DNA of 64,000 nt from contig NC_009767.1 of assembly GCF_000017805.1 (NCBI RefSeq), positions 1,674,001 through 1,738,000 of the forward strand, written 5' to 3'. Positions 27,264 through 36,236 of this stretch are shown here, one piece after another. The notes beneath the pieces are model-generated. The model was not told the origin of the DNA, ran no database searches, and worked only from the letters and a program-made list of their open reading frames with translations. This stretch comes from Roseiflexus castenholzii DSM 13941 (lineage in GTDB: Bacteria; Chloroflexota; Chloroflexia; Chloroflexales; Roseiflexaceae). The translations under genes and the position numbers were made by a program. Numbering within the stretch: position 1 is the first letter of the stretch; each line of letters begins with the position of its first letter.

Positions 27264-28517
27264 TTAGCGATCAACTTCTCCGAGCACCGGGTCGAGCGAG
27301 GCAATCAGCGCCACCAGATCGGCGACCAGATGCCCACGTGCCATGTGCGGCAGCGATTGCAGATTGACAAACGAAGGCGCGCGGAAATGGACCCGATACG
27401 GTTTGGCGCTGCCATCGCTCACGATGTAGGTTGCCAATTCGCCGCGAGGCGACTCCACCGCCGCCAGCGCATCGCCGCGCGGCGGCTTAAAGCCCTCGGT
27501 CCACAACTTAAAATGGTGAATGAGCGCCTCCATGCTCTGCGTAATTTCGCTCTTCGGCGGCGGCGCAATCTTGCGATCCAGCGTCATATACGGTCCAGGA
27601 CCGATGTCGCGCAACCGTTGCAACGCCTGGCGACAGATCGAGACACTTTCGCGCATTTCCGCCATGCGCACCAGATAGCGGTCATAAATATCGCCATGGG
27701 TGGCGGTCGGAACGGCGAAGGAGTAGGTCTCATAGCCGCAGTAGGGCATGGTTTTGCGCAAGTCCCACGCCACGCCAGTCGCGCGCAGTCCAGGTCCGGT
27801 CAGCCCCAGCGCAATGGCGGCCTCGCTATCGATGGCGCCAATGCCCTGCGTGCGCTCGATCCAGAGCGGATTATCGGTCAGCAGCGCTTCGTACTCATCG
27901 ATGCGCCCCGGCATGATCGCAAGGAATGCCTCGACAGCGGCATCGAACTCGATTGGCAGGTCATACGCCAGCCCGCCGACGCGGAAATAACTGGTCATCA
28001 TGCGCGCGCCCGAGACCAGTTCAAAAATATCGAGAATTTGTTCGCGTTCGCGGAAGCCATAGAGGAACACACTCATGGCTGCCAGGTCGAGCGCGTGCGT
28101 GCCGAGCCACACCAGATGGCTGGCGATGCGTTGCAGTTCGACCAGCAGCACCCGCGCAACGGTGGCGCGCTCTGGAACCTCGCATCCGAGCAGTTTCTCG
28201 ACCGCCAGCACATAACTCAGATTGTTGGAGAGCGGCGCCAGATAATCCGTGCGGTCGGTCAACACGACCGCTTTCTGATACGTTTTACTCTCCATCGTTT
28301 TTTCGATGCCGGTATGGAGGTAGCCAATGTCGGGCGCAACATCAACGACTGTCTCGCCATCGAGTTCGACGACCAGCCGCAGCACGCCGTGGGTGCTGGG
28401 GTGATGCGGACCCATGTTCAGAACCATGGTCTCTTTCACCCCTTCGAGCGCCGGACGGGTAATCTGGCTGGGAGCGGGGATGCTCAGATTGCGCGCACGG
28501 GTTTCTGCAACGGTCAT
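27264..28517 (-). CDS. nuoD: NADH-quinone oxidoreductase subunit D
   Basis: A 417-residue 49-kDa-type subunit that forms the quinone pocket with NuoB. The start of the conserved core is 'LNMGPHHPSTHGVLRL', then 'DIGYLHTGIEKTMESKTY', and the C-terminus 'APSFVNLQSL ... GEVDR' is complete. It begins six bases after nuoC ends. Confidence 0.96.
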   Translation of the reverse strand: MTVAETRARNLSIPAPSQITRPALEGVKETMVLNMGPHHPSTHGVLRLVVELDGETVVDVAPDIGYLHTGIEKTMESKTYQKAVVLTDRTDYLAPLSNNLSYVLAVEKLLGCEVPERATVARVLLVELQRIASHLVWLGTHALDLAAMSVFLYGFREREQILDIFELVSGARMMTSYFRVGGLAYDLPIEFDAAVEAFLAIMPGRIDEYEALLTDNPLWIERTQGIGAIDSEAAIALGLTGPGLRATGVAWDLRKTMPYCGYETYSFAVPTATHGDIYDRYLVRMAEMRESVSICRQALQRLRDIGPGPYMTLDRKIAPPPKSEITQSMEALIHHFKLWTEGFKPPRGDALAAVESPRGELATYIVSDGSAKPYRVHFRAPSFVNLQSLPHMARGHLVADLVALIASLDPVLGEVDR

Positions 28518-28523
28518 GTCTGC

Positions 28524-29048
28524 CTACTCCTTTGCAAACGGCTTGTGCGCGTAGATGCGATCCTGGTTGAAGGTGAACGCCACTTCTTCGGCGCCGAGCG
28601 GCACATCCTTTCGCAACGGATGACCCTCCCAATCTTCCGGCATCAGAATGCGATCAAGGCAGGGATGACCGGTAAAGACGATGCCGAACATATCGAACGT
28701 TTCGCGCTCGTGGTAATTGGCGCCGGGCCAGAGTTCGGTGAGCGACGGAACCGACGGATTGCGCTCGCTGACGCCGACTTTCAGGCAGATACGATGACGA
28801 TTGGCGAACGACAGCAGATGATAGACGACCTCGAAACGTGGTTCACGCCCGAGATAATCGACGCCGCACAGATTTTCGAGGAAATGATAGCGCAGTTCCG
28901 GATCGTCGCGCAGGAAGCGCGCCACATCGACGATCCGCTCCGGGCGAACATGGACACTCAGGTCGCCGCGGAACTCCGACGATCCCAGAAGTGCATCAGG
29001 TAACGCCGCCTGTAAGCGCGCCAGGACGGTGGGATTATCGAGCGCCAT
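28524..29048 (-). CDS. nuoC: NADH-quinone oxidoreductase subunit C
   Basis: A 174-residue 30-kDa-type subunit. The family signature 'ERETFDMFGIVFTGHPCLDR' and 'ILMPEDWEGHPLRKD' are intact. ATG 29048 has AGGAGG just upstream, so the longer frame to 29084 is not used. It lies 75 bp downstream of nuoB; in many genomes C and D are adjacent or fused, here adjacent. Confidence 0.95.
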   Translation of the reverse strand: MALDNPTVLARLQAALPDALLGSSEFRGDLSVHVRPERIVDVARFLRDDPELRYHFLENLCGVDYLGREPRFEVVYHLLSFANRHRICLKVGVSERNPSVPSLTELWPGANYHERETFDMFGIVFTGHPCLDRILMPEDWEGHPLRKDVPLGAEEVAFTFNQDRIYAHKPFAKE

Positions 29049-29123
29049 TATTGTCCTCCTGGCATAAAAAGCGGGTTGCGCCATGCATACCCGCAGTATA
29101 TCGCACGCTGATGTTACGCCTGC

Positions 29124-29627
29124 TTACGACAGATGAACCGGTTCGCGCAGTGTGCCATCGAGCCGCATACGCCGGACTTTCTCGTGCAGATGAATGATCC
29201 CATCGATCAGCGCCTCGGGGCGCGGCGGGCACCCGGCGACATACACATCGACCGGCACAATCTCATCGACCCCCTGCACAATTGCATAGTTGTTGAACAC
29301 CCCGCCGCATGCAGCACAATCGCCCATAGCAATCACCCACTTTGGGTCCGCCATCTGATCGTAGAGGCGGCGCACCACTGGCGCCATCTTGCGCGACACG
29401 CGCCCCGCGACGATCATCAGATCCGCCTGGCGCGGCGATGCGCGGTTAATCTCCATGCCAAAGCGCGACAGGTCATAATTGGCGCCCTGCGCGCCCATCA
29501 TTTCGATGGCGCAGCATGCCAGCCCGAACAATAGGGGCCACATGGCATTAGAGCGGCTCCAGTTCACCACCTGCTCGAGCGAGGCGGTGACAATCCCCAT
29601 ATCGCCTGCCTTCTGCTCTATTCCCAT
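29124..29627 (-). CDS. nuoB: NADH-quinone oxidoreductase subunit B
   Basis: A 167-residue PSST subunit that carries cluster N2. The ligands are the adjacent Cys pair in 'FGLACCAIEMM', the Cys in 'MGDCAACGG' and that in 'VAGCPPRPE'. ATG 29627 has AGGAG seven bases upstream and overlaps nuoA by ten bases. Confidence 0.96.
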   Translation of the reverse strand: MGIEQKAGDMGIVTASLEQVVNWSRSNAMWPLLFGLACCAIEMMGAQGANYDLSRFGMEINRASPRQADLMIVAGRVSRKMAPVVRRLYDQMADPKWVIAMGDCAACGGVFNNYAIVQGVDEIVPVDVYVAGCPPRPEALIDGIIHLHEKVRRMRLDGTLREPVHLS

Positions 29628-29974
29628 CGTAACGCTCCTCGCCGCCACTCATACACCAGTCCGATCACCAGCACCACAAAGAACACTCCCATCACCGCCA
29701 GCCCGGGAACGCCGAGTTGCCGATACACCAGCGCATAAGGAAAAAGGAAGATAATCTCGATATCGAACAGGATGAACAGCATCGCTACCAGATTGAACTT
29801 GATCGGAAAACGGCGCTGTGCCGGTCCAATCGGCTCCATCCCCGACTCATACGGCATCAACTTGCGTCGGTTGGGGCGCTGTGGTCCCAGGTAGCGCGAC
29901 AGCACAATGACAAAGACAGCGATGAACATCGCCACCAGGAACAGCGTCAGAATGGGCAGATAGTCGATCAGCAT
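29618..29974 (-). CDS. nuoA: NADH-quinone oxidoreductase subunit A
   Basis: A 118-residue membrane subunit with three hydrophobic helices (about residues 5-28, 60-80 and 88-110) and the conserved loop 'PYESGMEPIGPAQRRFPIKF'. It is the first gene of the nuoABCDE operon, with GGGAG upstream of ATG 29974; a TTG one codon earlier is the alternative. Confidence 0.95.
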   Translation of the reverse strand: MLIDYLPILTLFLVAMFIAVFVIVLSRYLGPQRPNRRKLMPYESGMEPIGPAQRRFPIKFNLVAMLFILFDIEIIFLFPYALVYRQLGVPGLAVMGVFFVVLVIGLVYEWRRGALRWE

Positions 29975-30042
29975 CAACGGCTCCCTGTTGCGCCAGGCGC
30001 AGAACAGTCGCGTCTTTGCGCAGAAACGCGCGGATGTATGGC

Positions 30043-30070
30043 ATTATACGCCCTTCCAGACTTGTGTCAA
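30043..30070 (-). promoter_or_regulatory. promoter of the nuoABCDE operon
   Basis: The minus strand reads TTGACA, 16 bases, TATAAT, both hexamers perfect. It is about 70 bp upstream of nuoA, leaving a leader of about 60 nt. Confidence 0.8.
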
Positions 30071-30594
30071 GATGCACAAAGTTCAATGTGCGCCGCTTCG
30101 TGCGCGATCAGGGCGCGTTTTCGTTCGATCCCCCAGCGATACCCGCCTGATGTGCCATCGGTGCGCACGACGCGATGGCACGGCACGATCAGTGCGACCG
30201 GGTTGTTGGCGCATGCCTGCGCCACAGCGCGCGTTGCGTCAGGGCGCCCGATCCGCTGCGCCACCTGCTGATAGGTCTGCGTTGTCCCGTAAGGAATGGC
30301 GCGGAGCGCATTCCAGACTTCCTGCTGAAACGGTGTTGCTGCCACATCGAGCGGCAGATCGAGGTTCTTCCGCTCCCCGTTCAGATAGCCGAGCAGAATG
30401 TTCATCCACCCCCCGGGCAACCCTCCGGCTTGATCGAGGATTGTATCACCGAATCTGCGCGCCAGATCATTGATCAACGCCGCCGGGTTGTCACCTAGCG
30501 CCACTGTGCAGATACCGCGTTCGGTTGCGGCGATCAGCAGATAGCCGAATGCAGAGGGAGACACGCTATATCGAATGATACGTTTCCGCTCCAT
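30067..30594 (-). CDS. ogt: methylated-DNA--protein-cysteine methyltransferase
   Basis: A 175-residue suicide DNA repair protein that removes alkyl groups from O6-alkylguanine. The acceptor Cys is in IVPCHRVVRTDG, with 'YGTTQTYQQVAQRIGRP' as the helix-turn-helix region. The C-terminus 'GGYRWGIERKRALIAHE' is complete. The stop overlaps the -35 element of the nuo promoter. Confidence 0.93.
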   Translation of the reverse strand: MERKRIIRYSVSPSAFGYLLIAATERGICTVALGDNPAALINDLARRFGDTILDQAGGLPGGWMNILLGYLNGERKNLDLPLDVAATPFQQEVWNALRAIPYGTTQTYQQVAQRIGRPDATRAVAQACANNPVALIVPCHRVVRTDGTSGGYRWGIERKRALIAHEAAHIELCAS

Positions 30595-30595
30595 A

Positions 30596-31861
30596 TCAGA
30601 ACCTCAATCGCAAGCGAAGCGCCAGCGCAGTGCCGATTATCAGCGCCGCAACCGCCAGAATCCAGGGGATACCCCCCGATCCGCCAGTGCGCGGCAGCGT
30701 TGCCGGCGCAGGAACCGTTGGCGTGACCACAGCCCCAGCCGCTTCGGGGGTCTCCGTCGCAATGACTGCCTCAATGGTTGGCGTCGGGGTCTCGGTTGGA
30801 GTTGCCGGAACATCCGTCGGGCGTGGTTGTGGCTCTTCGACAGGAGCAGGAGTTGGAGTTGCGGTTGACGTGGGAGTTGGCGTCGCCTCCGCCGGTCCGG
30901 GAATGATCCGGATCGGAACCTCTGCCTGACGCGGCGCCTGCACCTCGTCGTCGAATTCGTCACGCACTCCCACGGCTTCAGCACGGTTGATGAATGCCCC
31001 ATCCACTGATCGCAACGCCGTAAAGATGGTTGTGACGGTGATTACTTCACCCGGACGCAGGCGCGTCAGACCAAGCCCCGGCAACACATCGTCCCACTCC
31101 AGGACGCTCTCGGTGATGGACGAAGTGGAAGTGACCGTTGGCGGTGGAACGGCGCCGGCAAACGCCAGGTAGGTTGGATCGAACGTATCACGCAGTGGGA
31201 TGCGGGTGAGATCGGCGGCGCCATCGTTGCTGATCGTAATGGTAAATGTCAGCGGCAGTCCGCTGGCGGCGACGGTATCGGTCACAATCTCTTTTCGCAC
31301 AACGACCTGGCCGCCGATTGCATCGCCACTGCTGCTGCGCCCCTCACCCGCATATTCCTGCCCGCCGAATCCTACGGCGGCGCCGATGCGCGCCCGATTG
31401 ACCGTCGCCACACGCGGTGCGATAGCGCGAAAGACGGTGATAATCTCAATTGATTGTCCTGGATTGAGCGGACCAAAGACCGTGTCCGTCGTCAAATCGC
31501 TCCAGGTGATCAGTCCGCCGCCGATTGCCGGCGTGACGATATTGGTCGACGAAAGCGGGTCGGTGCGTTCGAGTTGCAGAATGCTCGATTCGTATTCATC
31601 GATCAATGGCAGTGTTGTGATCGAGATTGTGCCGGTGTTCGTGATGCGAATGGTGAATGTCAGTTCCTGTCCAACCTGAATGACATCCGAGCCCTGGAGA
31701 CGTTTCGAGATTTCCATGCTCAGCGTGCCGATCTGCGCCGCAGGCGCTGCCGCAAGATGCGCCGGCGCCGCCAGGTAGCAGAGCGCCACGGTCGCAATCG
31801 CAACGATGACTGCGGCAATGAACGGGCGCCATCCGGTCAGTGGCGTGCCTGGTGAGTCCAT
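30596..31861 (-). CDS. LPxTG-like surface protein with DUF11-type repeats
   Basis: A 421-residue exported protein. An N-terminal hydrophobic segment (about residues 14-38) precedes two DUF11-like beta domains, each with 'LTFTIRITNTG' or 'LTFTITISNDG' and a 'RLRPGEVITVTTIF'-type end. A long Pro/Thr-rich stalk (about 335-385) follows, then LPRTGGSGG, a hydrophobic helix and a basic tail (RLRLRF). This is a sortase-sorting-signal layout; a sortase is encoded at 62248. It abuts ogt (one base between), so it is likely upstream in the same transcript. Confidence 0.82.
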   Translation of the reverse strand: MDSPGTPLTGWRPFIAAVIVAIATVALCYLAAPAHLAAAPAAQIGTLSMEISKRLQGSDVIQVGQELTFTIRITNTGTISITTLPLIDEYESSILQLERTDPLSSTNIVTPAIGGGLITWSDLTTDTVFGPLNPGQSIEIITVFRAIAPRVATVNRARIGAAVGFGGQEYAGEGRSSSGDAIGGQVVVRKEIVTDTVAASGLPLTFTITISNDGAADLTRIPLRDTFDPTYLAFAGAVPPPTVTSTSSITESVLEWDDVLPGLGLTRLRPGEVITVTTIFTALRSVDGAFINRAEAVGVRDEFDDEVQAPRQAEVPIRIIPGPAEATPTPTSTATPTPAPVEEPQPRPTDVPATPTETPTPTIEAVIATETPEAAGAVVTPTVPAPATLPRTGGSGGIPWILAVAALIIGTALALRLRLRF

Positions 31862-32020
31862 AAACGCCTCCTTTTTGAACCGGCGCCTGTCCTGTCATTG
31901 CGAGTCGTGTCTTGCCTGTGTCCGGCGCGATGCAGCAATTCCCCGCTGCAACAGGCGATTGCTTCGGCATGGGCGCGAATCGTCAGGACAGCAGCGTGTG
32001 GTTTTTGGACAGGCGCCAAT

Positions 32021-32800
32021 CTATTCTCGCGGTCGAATCTGTCCACCGCGCCCTTTTTCGGTGGCAGGCGGATTGGAGGGCGTTGTTGCAACCGCGCGTT
32101 GGTGCTCCTGCTGCGCTGCGCGCCGCGCTTCGGCGTCCGCAATCAATGTCACAGTGGCGCGAAACCCCCACACCGCCAGTAGTGCAGGTGTGATCAGGAG
32201 CAGCAGCAACAACGGCGGCCACAGCGAGAGGAAGACGATGATGCTCATCAGTCCCTGGGTCACGATTGTAAACAAGGGTCTGCCGAACGCGAGAACGAAT
32301 GCATTGCGAAACGCCAGGCGCACACTCGGGCGCTCTTGAAGAAGCGCCAGCGGACCAAGGTAGATCAACAGGCTGATCCACGCCACTAGCAGGTAGGCGA
32401 ACAGAAGCATCAGATATGCGCTGGCTGGCGCTTCCATCTGGGCGTAAAAGACGAGATTGACCACGAGGATCAGGAGCCCGGCAAGCCATGCCCCGTAGAG
32501 TTGCCATCCGAAGCGATAATACTGCCGCGCACCGGCCACAAAGTCGCTCCACGAGATGGTGCGCCCTTCATGAATTCGTTGGGCAAGAACTGTCAACCCT
32601 GTGCTGACTATACCCATTGGCAGCGTCGTGAGCAAGAGAAACGCCGCTGCGCCGAGGGGCGCGCCGCCGACTGCAAAACCGCCGGCGAGCAGAGGGAGCG
32701 GCAGCACGACGAGCAACCAGACCGTGCTGATGAGCGTGAGCGGCAGCAGGTCCTCGAACGTGTCGCGCGCCGATTGCCAGAAGACTCGGAATGGGTTCAT
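32021..32800 (-). CDS. multi-pass membrane protein (DUF624/YesL-like)
   Basis: A 259-residue protein with about five to six membrane helices. The N-terminus 'FWQSARDTFEDLLPLTLIST' and the following 'LPMGIVSTGLTVLAQRI' resemble DUF624/YesL-type proteins of unknown role. The C-terminal ~40 residues are charged and cytoplasmic. It is upstream of the LPxTG-like gene on the same strand, with a 159-bp gap that holds no recognised element. Confidence 0.65.
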   Translation of the reverse strand: MNPFRVFWQSARDTFEDLLPLTLISTVWLLVVLPLPLLAGGFAVGGAPLGAAAFLLLTTLPMGIVSTGLTVLAQRIHEGRTISWSDFVAGARQYYRFGWQLYGAWLAGLLILVVNLVFYAQMEAPASAYLMLLFAYLLVAWISLLIYLGPLALLQERPSVRLAFRNAFVLAFGRPLFTIVTQGLMSIIVFLSLWPPLLLLLLITPALLAVWGFRATVTLIADAEARRAAQQEHQRAVATTPSNPPATEKGRGGQIRPRE

Positions 32801-33039
32801 TTTCTCACCAGGCGCCAGGATGAGTATCGATGCTTATTGTAGCAGGCTTTTGCCGGTGGCGCGTGATGATCGGTCATCGCGCAATCTGATGCGCCGAGAA
32901 ATGCTGCGTTGTGCTGAGCGAAGCCTCTGGTTCGCCCATGGGGCGCCCCTTCGCTGCGCGCCGGGTAACTGTCCGGTGTCATGCTGAGCGCAGCGAAGCA
33001 TCTCGTCTCGATCTCATCGCTCTCCCTGGCTCTTTGCTT
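32801..33039. other. intergenic with short dispersed repeat
   Basis: No gene seen. CTGAGCGAAGC and GCTGAGCGCAGCGAAGCATC near 32918 and 32982 are related short repeats, also similar to the interior of the MITE-like element. Confidence 0.45.
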
Positions 33040-34038
33040 TCAATGTTCCCTGGCTTCCAGAATCGCGTTGAGGTATCTGGCTGTGCGCAACGTCTGCCAC
33101 GGCGGTGGCGGCGGCTCAAGCCAGGCGGCGAATGCGTAATCTGAAACTATGCGTCGCGCCTGGATGCAACGCCGCTCGTGCAGCAGTGTGCGCCGGTCGC
33201 GCAACGCCTCGACACGCCCGGCGATCATCGCAGGTTTGCGGGTAAGCGCCGCGTAGGTCAGCGCCAAGACCTCATATGCCAGTATGTGGGGCAGGCAGGC
33301 ACGCAACACGCCGGTTGGGAAACAGCGGATGATGGCGCGCAAGCGATTGCGCCCCAGTAACCGCTGCTTCAGCGGCGACCCCTGCCCGCCGGTGGCGGAA
33401 TAGATATGCCGCGCACGGGCATTGGGCGCCAGAAAACATGCCCATCCCCGCAACTGTGCGCGCCACGCCAGATCAACATCTTCAAGGTAGTTGAAAAAAT
33501 CTGGCGCCATCAATCCGATGTCCTCGAGCATCGTGCGCCGGTAGAGCGCCAGTCCGCCGCTTGCGCCCATAACCGCTTGTCGCGTTGCCGGCAGCGAATG
33601 CACATTGCACCCGCTCCACCGATCAAGCGCCAGCCCGTCGCGGCGGGCAGTGATGCCTGCCGAAGCGATCAGTTCGGGGCGATGATCGAACGTCAGCACT
33701 CCGGCGGCAGCGCCGATTTGCGGATACTGATACATTGTTTCGACCAGTGCAGGCACGCATCCCGATTCGACGAATGCATCGTTGTTCAGGAGCAGCAGCA
33801 GCTCGCCACGCGCCGCGCGCAACCCGACGTTGACGCCGCCGGCAAATCCCAGGTTTGATGGAAGCGCAATCAGGCGCACCCGGCGCCAGGCATGCGCCAG
33901 CCAGGCCGCAGTGCCATCGACTGAACCGTTATCGACAACGATAATCTCGTCGGATGGCTGAAGTTGTGCAGAGACCGCGCGCAGGCAGGGATCCAGGAAG
34001 CGTCTGCCGTTCCAGGTCACGATGATGACGGAGAGCAT
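33040..34038 (-). CDS. glycosyltransferase family 2
   Basis: A 332-residue GT-A fold enzyme. 'SVIIVTWNGRRFL' starts the domain, 'DEIIVVDNGSVDGT' binds the nucleotide, 'LLLLNNDAFVESGC' holds the DxD-equivalent NND motif, and 'YLEDVDLAWRAQLRG' is the acceptor region. It is rhamnosyltransferase-like, but the sugar cannot be told. ATG 34038 begins at the first strand; a longer frame reaches 34059. It stands apart from the large polysaccharide operon. Confidence 0.85.
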   Translation of the reverse strand: MLSVIIVTWNGRRFLDPCLRAVSAQLQPSDEIIVVDNGSVDGTAAWLAHAWRRVRLIALPSNLGFAGGVNVGLRAARGELLLLLNNDAFVESGCVPALVETMYQYPQIGAAAGVLTFDHRPELIASAGITARRDGLALDRWSGCNVHSLPATRQAVMGASGGLALYRRTMLEDIGLMAPDFFNYLEDVDLAWRAQLRGWACFLAPNARARHIYSATGGQGSPLKQRLLGRNRLRAIIRCFPTGVLRACLPHILAYEVLALTYAALTRKPAMIAGRVEALRDRRTLLHERRCIQARRIVSDYAFAAWLEPPPPPWQTLRTARYLNAILEAREH

Positions 34039-34116
34039 CACGACAACCTGATGCAACAAAACCGATCACTCCGGCGTACAAAGGTGTAGACGGAGCGATA
34101 CAAGATAAGGAGTCTG

Positions 34117-34569
34117 ATGATGAACTTCGTGTATGACAACCGTCGCTCAGCAGCGATTGGCATTGGTTTGATCGTTCTGGGTGTCATCTGGTGGTTGAAC
34201 CTGTGGTGGCTCTTGCTGCCAGGGGCGCTGATTGCCGGTGGCGTGGCGGCATACATCCAGCGGCGCGCAACGCGCACATCCGAAGCCGTGCAGGCGGTCC
34301 TGTGGGGCGTCGGATTGGGAGTGCTCCTGTTGATCGACTTTTTGTTCCCCGGCGTGCTCTTCCTTGCGGGTATCAGCATCCTGGCGCGCGGGCGCGAAAC
34401 GGAGATCGACGCACAGATGCAGCGCTTCATCGGAGGGTTGCGCCGTCCACGCACAGGCGCGCCATCGCCGGAGACGACCAGGGTCCCCATCACGGTACAC
34501 CCTGGCGCTGCGCCGCATCCGCCCATGGATCGCCCGGCGACCGGTGAAACGACGCGCCTGCGCGAATAA
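34117..34569 (+). CDS. small membrane protein (DUF5668/LiaF-TM-like)
   Basis: A 150-residue protein with three or four hydrophobic segments in residues 11-85 (IGIGLIVLGVIWWLNLWWLL first) and a Pro-rich cytoplasmic tail. The opening resembles the small TM domain of LiaF-like envelope stress proteins. AAGGAG sits before two tandem ATG codons. A hairpin terminator lies 20 bp after the stop. Confidence 0.65.
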   Translation: MMNFVYDNRRSAAIGIGLIVLGVIWWLNLWWLLLPGALIAGGVAAYIQRRATRTSEAVQAVLWGVGLGVLLLIDFLFPGVLFLAGISILARGRETEIDAQMQRFIGGLRRPRTGAPSPETTRVPITVHPGAAPHPPMDRPATGETTRLRE

Positions 34570-34589
34570 CGATCCATTCAACATCTATC

Positions 34590-34618
34590 ACGCCCCTGGC
34601 TGTACGCCGGGGGCGTTT
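34590..34618 (+). terminator. intrinsic terminator between convergent genes
   Basis: ACGCCCC-T-GGC, loop TGTAC, GCC-G-GGGGCGT followed by TTTCC: an 11-pair stem with a short T-run. It stands between the DUF5668-like gene and the convergent FtsB-like gene. Confidence 0.65.
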
Positions 34619-34623
34619 CCTGT

Positions 34624-35070
34624 TTACGGCGCATCATCAGATGCGGTCAGCGCCTGGATCCAGGCGCGCCAGTTGAGTTGAGGCGTCGGCGCCGGCAGCG
34701 CAATTGGGGTGGGCGTCGCCTTACCGTCAGGGCGATCCGCAAAGGTTGGCAACACAACCGTATCACCTTCGGCAGCCAACCCGAGTTGTTCACGCGCGAT
34801 CTGCTCGGCATAGGCAGGCGACTCAGCATACTCCACCTGATCGAGCAGCGCACGGTTGGTCGCCTCAATCCGCGCATTTTCGGCAATCAGCGCGGCGCGC
34901 CGTTGTTCGAGCTGCGCACCGGTCATAATCTGCCCGACGAAACTGGCCATCATCCAGAGTGCCAGCACAACCAGAACCAGCGTCAACGCATGCACCCCGG
35001 CACGTTCAGGGCGTAACCGATCACGAAGTATGTGGTTGCGAAGCGTGGATGCGCGCTGAGGACGAGGCAT
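34624..35070 (-). CDS. FtsB/DivIC-like septum initiator protein
   Basis: A 148-residue bitopic protein. A basic N-terminus is followed by a membrane helix (ALTLVLVVLALWMMASFVG, about residues 30-49), then a coiled coil (LEQRRAALIAENARIEATN) and 'AYAEQIAREQLGLAAEGDTV', the end motif of the FtsB/DivIC (septum formation initiator) family. A Pro/Thr-rich tail follows. It probably scaffolds the FtsL-FtsQ complex. ATG 35070 has GGGAG upstream. Confidence 0.85.
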   Translation of the reverse strand: MPRPQRASTLRNHILRDRLRPERAGVHALTLVLVVLALWMMASFVGQIMTGAQLEQRRAALIAENARIEATNRALLDQVEYAESPAYAEQIAREQLGLAAEGDTVVLPTFADRPDGKATPTPIALPAPTPQLNWRAWIQALTASDDAP

Positions 35071-35280
35071 GAGACGGACTCCCAACAACGGCGGATGTAA
35101 CAGGAACAACGCCCAATCACTGTGAATAGCCCGACCGTCGTCTGATACACAGGTACAGCAAACCCATCAATGTCGGATGGGGCAGTGAGGCACGATGCGT
35201 CCTTCACTCCTTGCGCAGTGCCGAAGACGTTTGTGACAGGCGCTTCGGCACAATCCCCTGACGAACATCATTGTCAGCGC

Positions 35281-35700
35281 TTAATCGCGACGGTCGGGAC
35301 GTGGCGCTTCGAGGAGCAGTGGTTCATCGATGTTTGTGGTCATCGAACTCTGACCACGGAACAGCCCGCCCGGCTCGATATGCAACGCAGACGTGGTAAT
35401 ATCGCCCCAGACCTTGCCCGTCGGCGAGATTTCGAGTTGTTCGAGAGCGGTAATCTCGCCTTTCACCGCGCCGGACACATGGACGTTCTGCGCTTTAATC
35501 GTTGCAATCACCTGCCCGGTTTCACCGATGATCAGATTCCCCAGAATCTCGATATCACCCTCGACCCTGCCGTCGATCCGAATGTTGCCATCGGATTTGA
35601 GGGTGCCGACGAAGCTGGTGTTGGCGCCGATCACCGTCTCGGGCTTGCCGTTGAGCGCAGGTGCGGAAATCGCCTGAGACTGCTTTCTGTTGCCGAACAT
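35281..35700 (-). CDS. bactofilin
   Basis: A 139-residue polymer-forming cytoskeletal protein. The right-handed beta-helix repeats 'GTLKSDGNIRIDGRVEGDIE', 'GNLIIGETGQVIATIKAQNV' and 'GAVKGEITALEQLEISPTGK' fill residues 28-110. ATG 35700 has GAGGAGGAG directly upstream and matches the family's usual MF-start. The frame nevertheless stays open for another 73 codons and would add a membrane helix (YIIAAVAVVAIILAVVAVS). Confidence 0.9.
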   Translation of the reverse strand: MFGNRKQSQAISAPALNGKPETVIGANTSFVGTLKSDGNIRIDGRVEGDIEILGNLIIGETGQVIATIKAQNVHVSGAVKGEITALEQLEISPTGKVWGDITTSALHIEPGGLFRGQSSMTTNIDEPLLLEAPRPDRRD

Positions 35701-35934
35701 CGCTCCTCCTCTAACGGCGGCGCTGCTCACTCGATCAGGTCGGCTGCGATCTCGTGTGCGACTGACCGCCACAACCGCCAGAATGATCGCCACGACGGCG
35801 ACTGCGGCAATTATATAAGACGTTTGACCTTCGATCAACTTTTTGCTGAAGCGGGAAGCCCCGCCCCCTCCTGTGACTGTTCCCGCTTCTCGCGGGTGCG
35901 CAGGCATCGTGCCCGCCACGATCTGGAGTGATAG

Positions 35935-36236
35935 GACACGGATGCGCGCGGATGCGACGGATTTTTACGGACTGGGCAATACTGCCCGCTCAGCGATCCG
36001 TGCCCATCCGTCTCGATCCGTGGCGATCCGTGTGCCATCCCCCGTGCCCGCCACGATCTGGAGTGATAGGACACGGATGCGCGCGGATGCGACGGATTTT
36101 TACGGATGGGGCAATACTACCCGTTCCATAATCCGTGCTCATCCGTCTCGATCCGTGGCGATCCGTGTGCTATCATCCGCCCCGTCTCGATCCGTGGCGA
36201 TCCGTGTGCTATCATCCGCCCCGCCAGCAACCGGGA
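35935..36236. repeat. CGGAT/ATCCG palindrome cluster (copy B)
   Basis: Two ~120-bp palindromic units, each CGGAT runs, a loop (GGGCAATACT...) and ATCCG runs, then a 33-bp direct repeat (CCCGTCTCGATCCGTGGCGA) twice. It is flanked by GCATCGTGCCCGCCACGATC, which also flanks copy C at 41.86 kb. Its right part is translated as the C-terminus of trmD. Confidence 0.85.

Noticed and set aside
27198..29003. 601-aa plus-strand ORF opposite nuoC-nuoD
   Set aside because: Shadow of highly conserved complex I genes.
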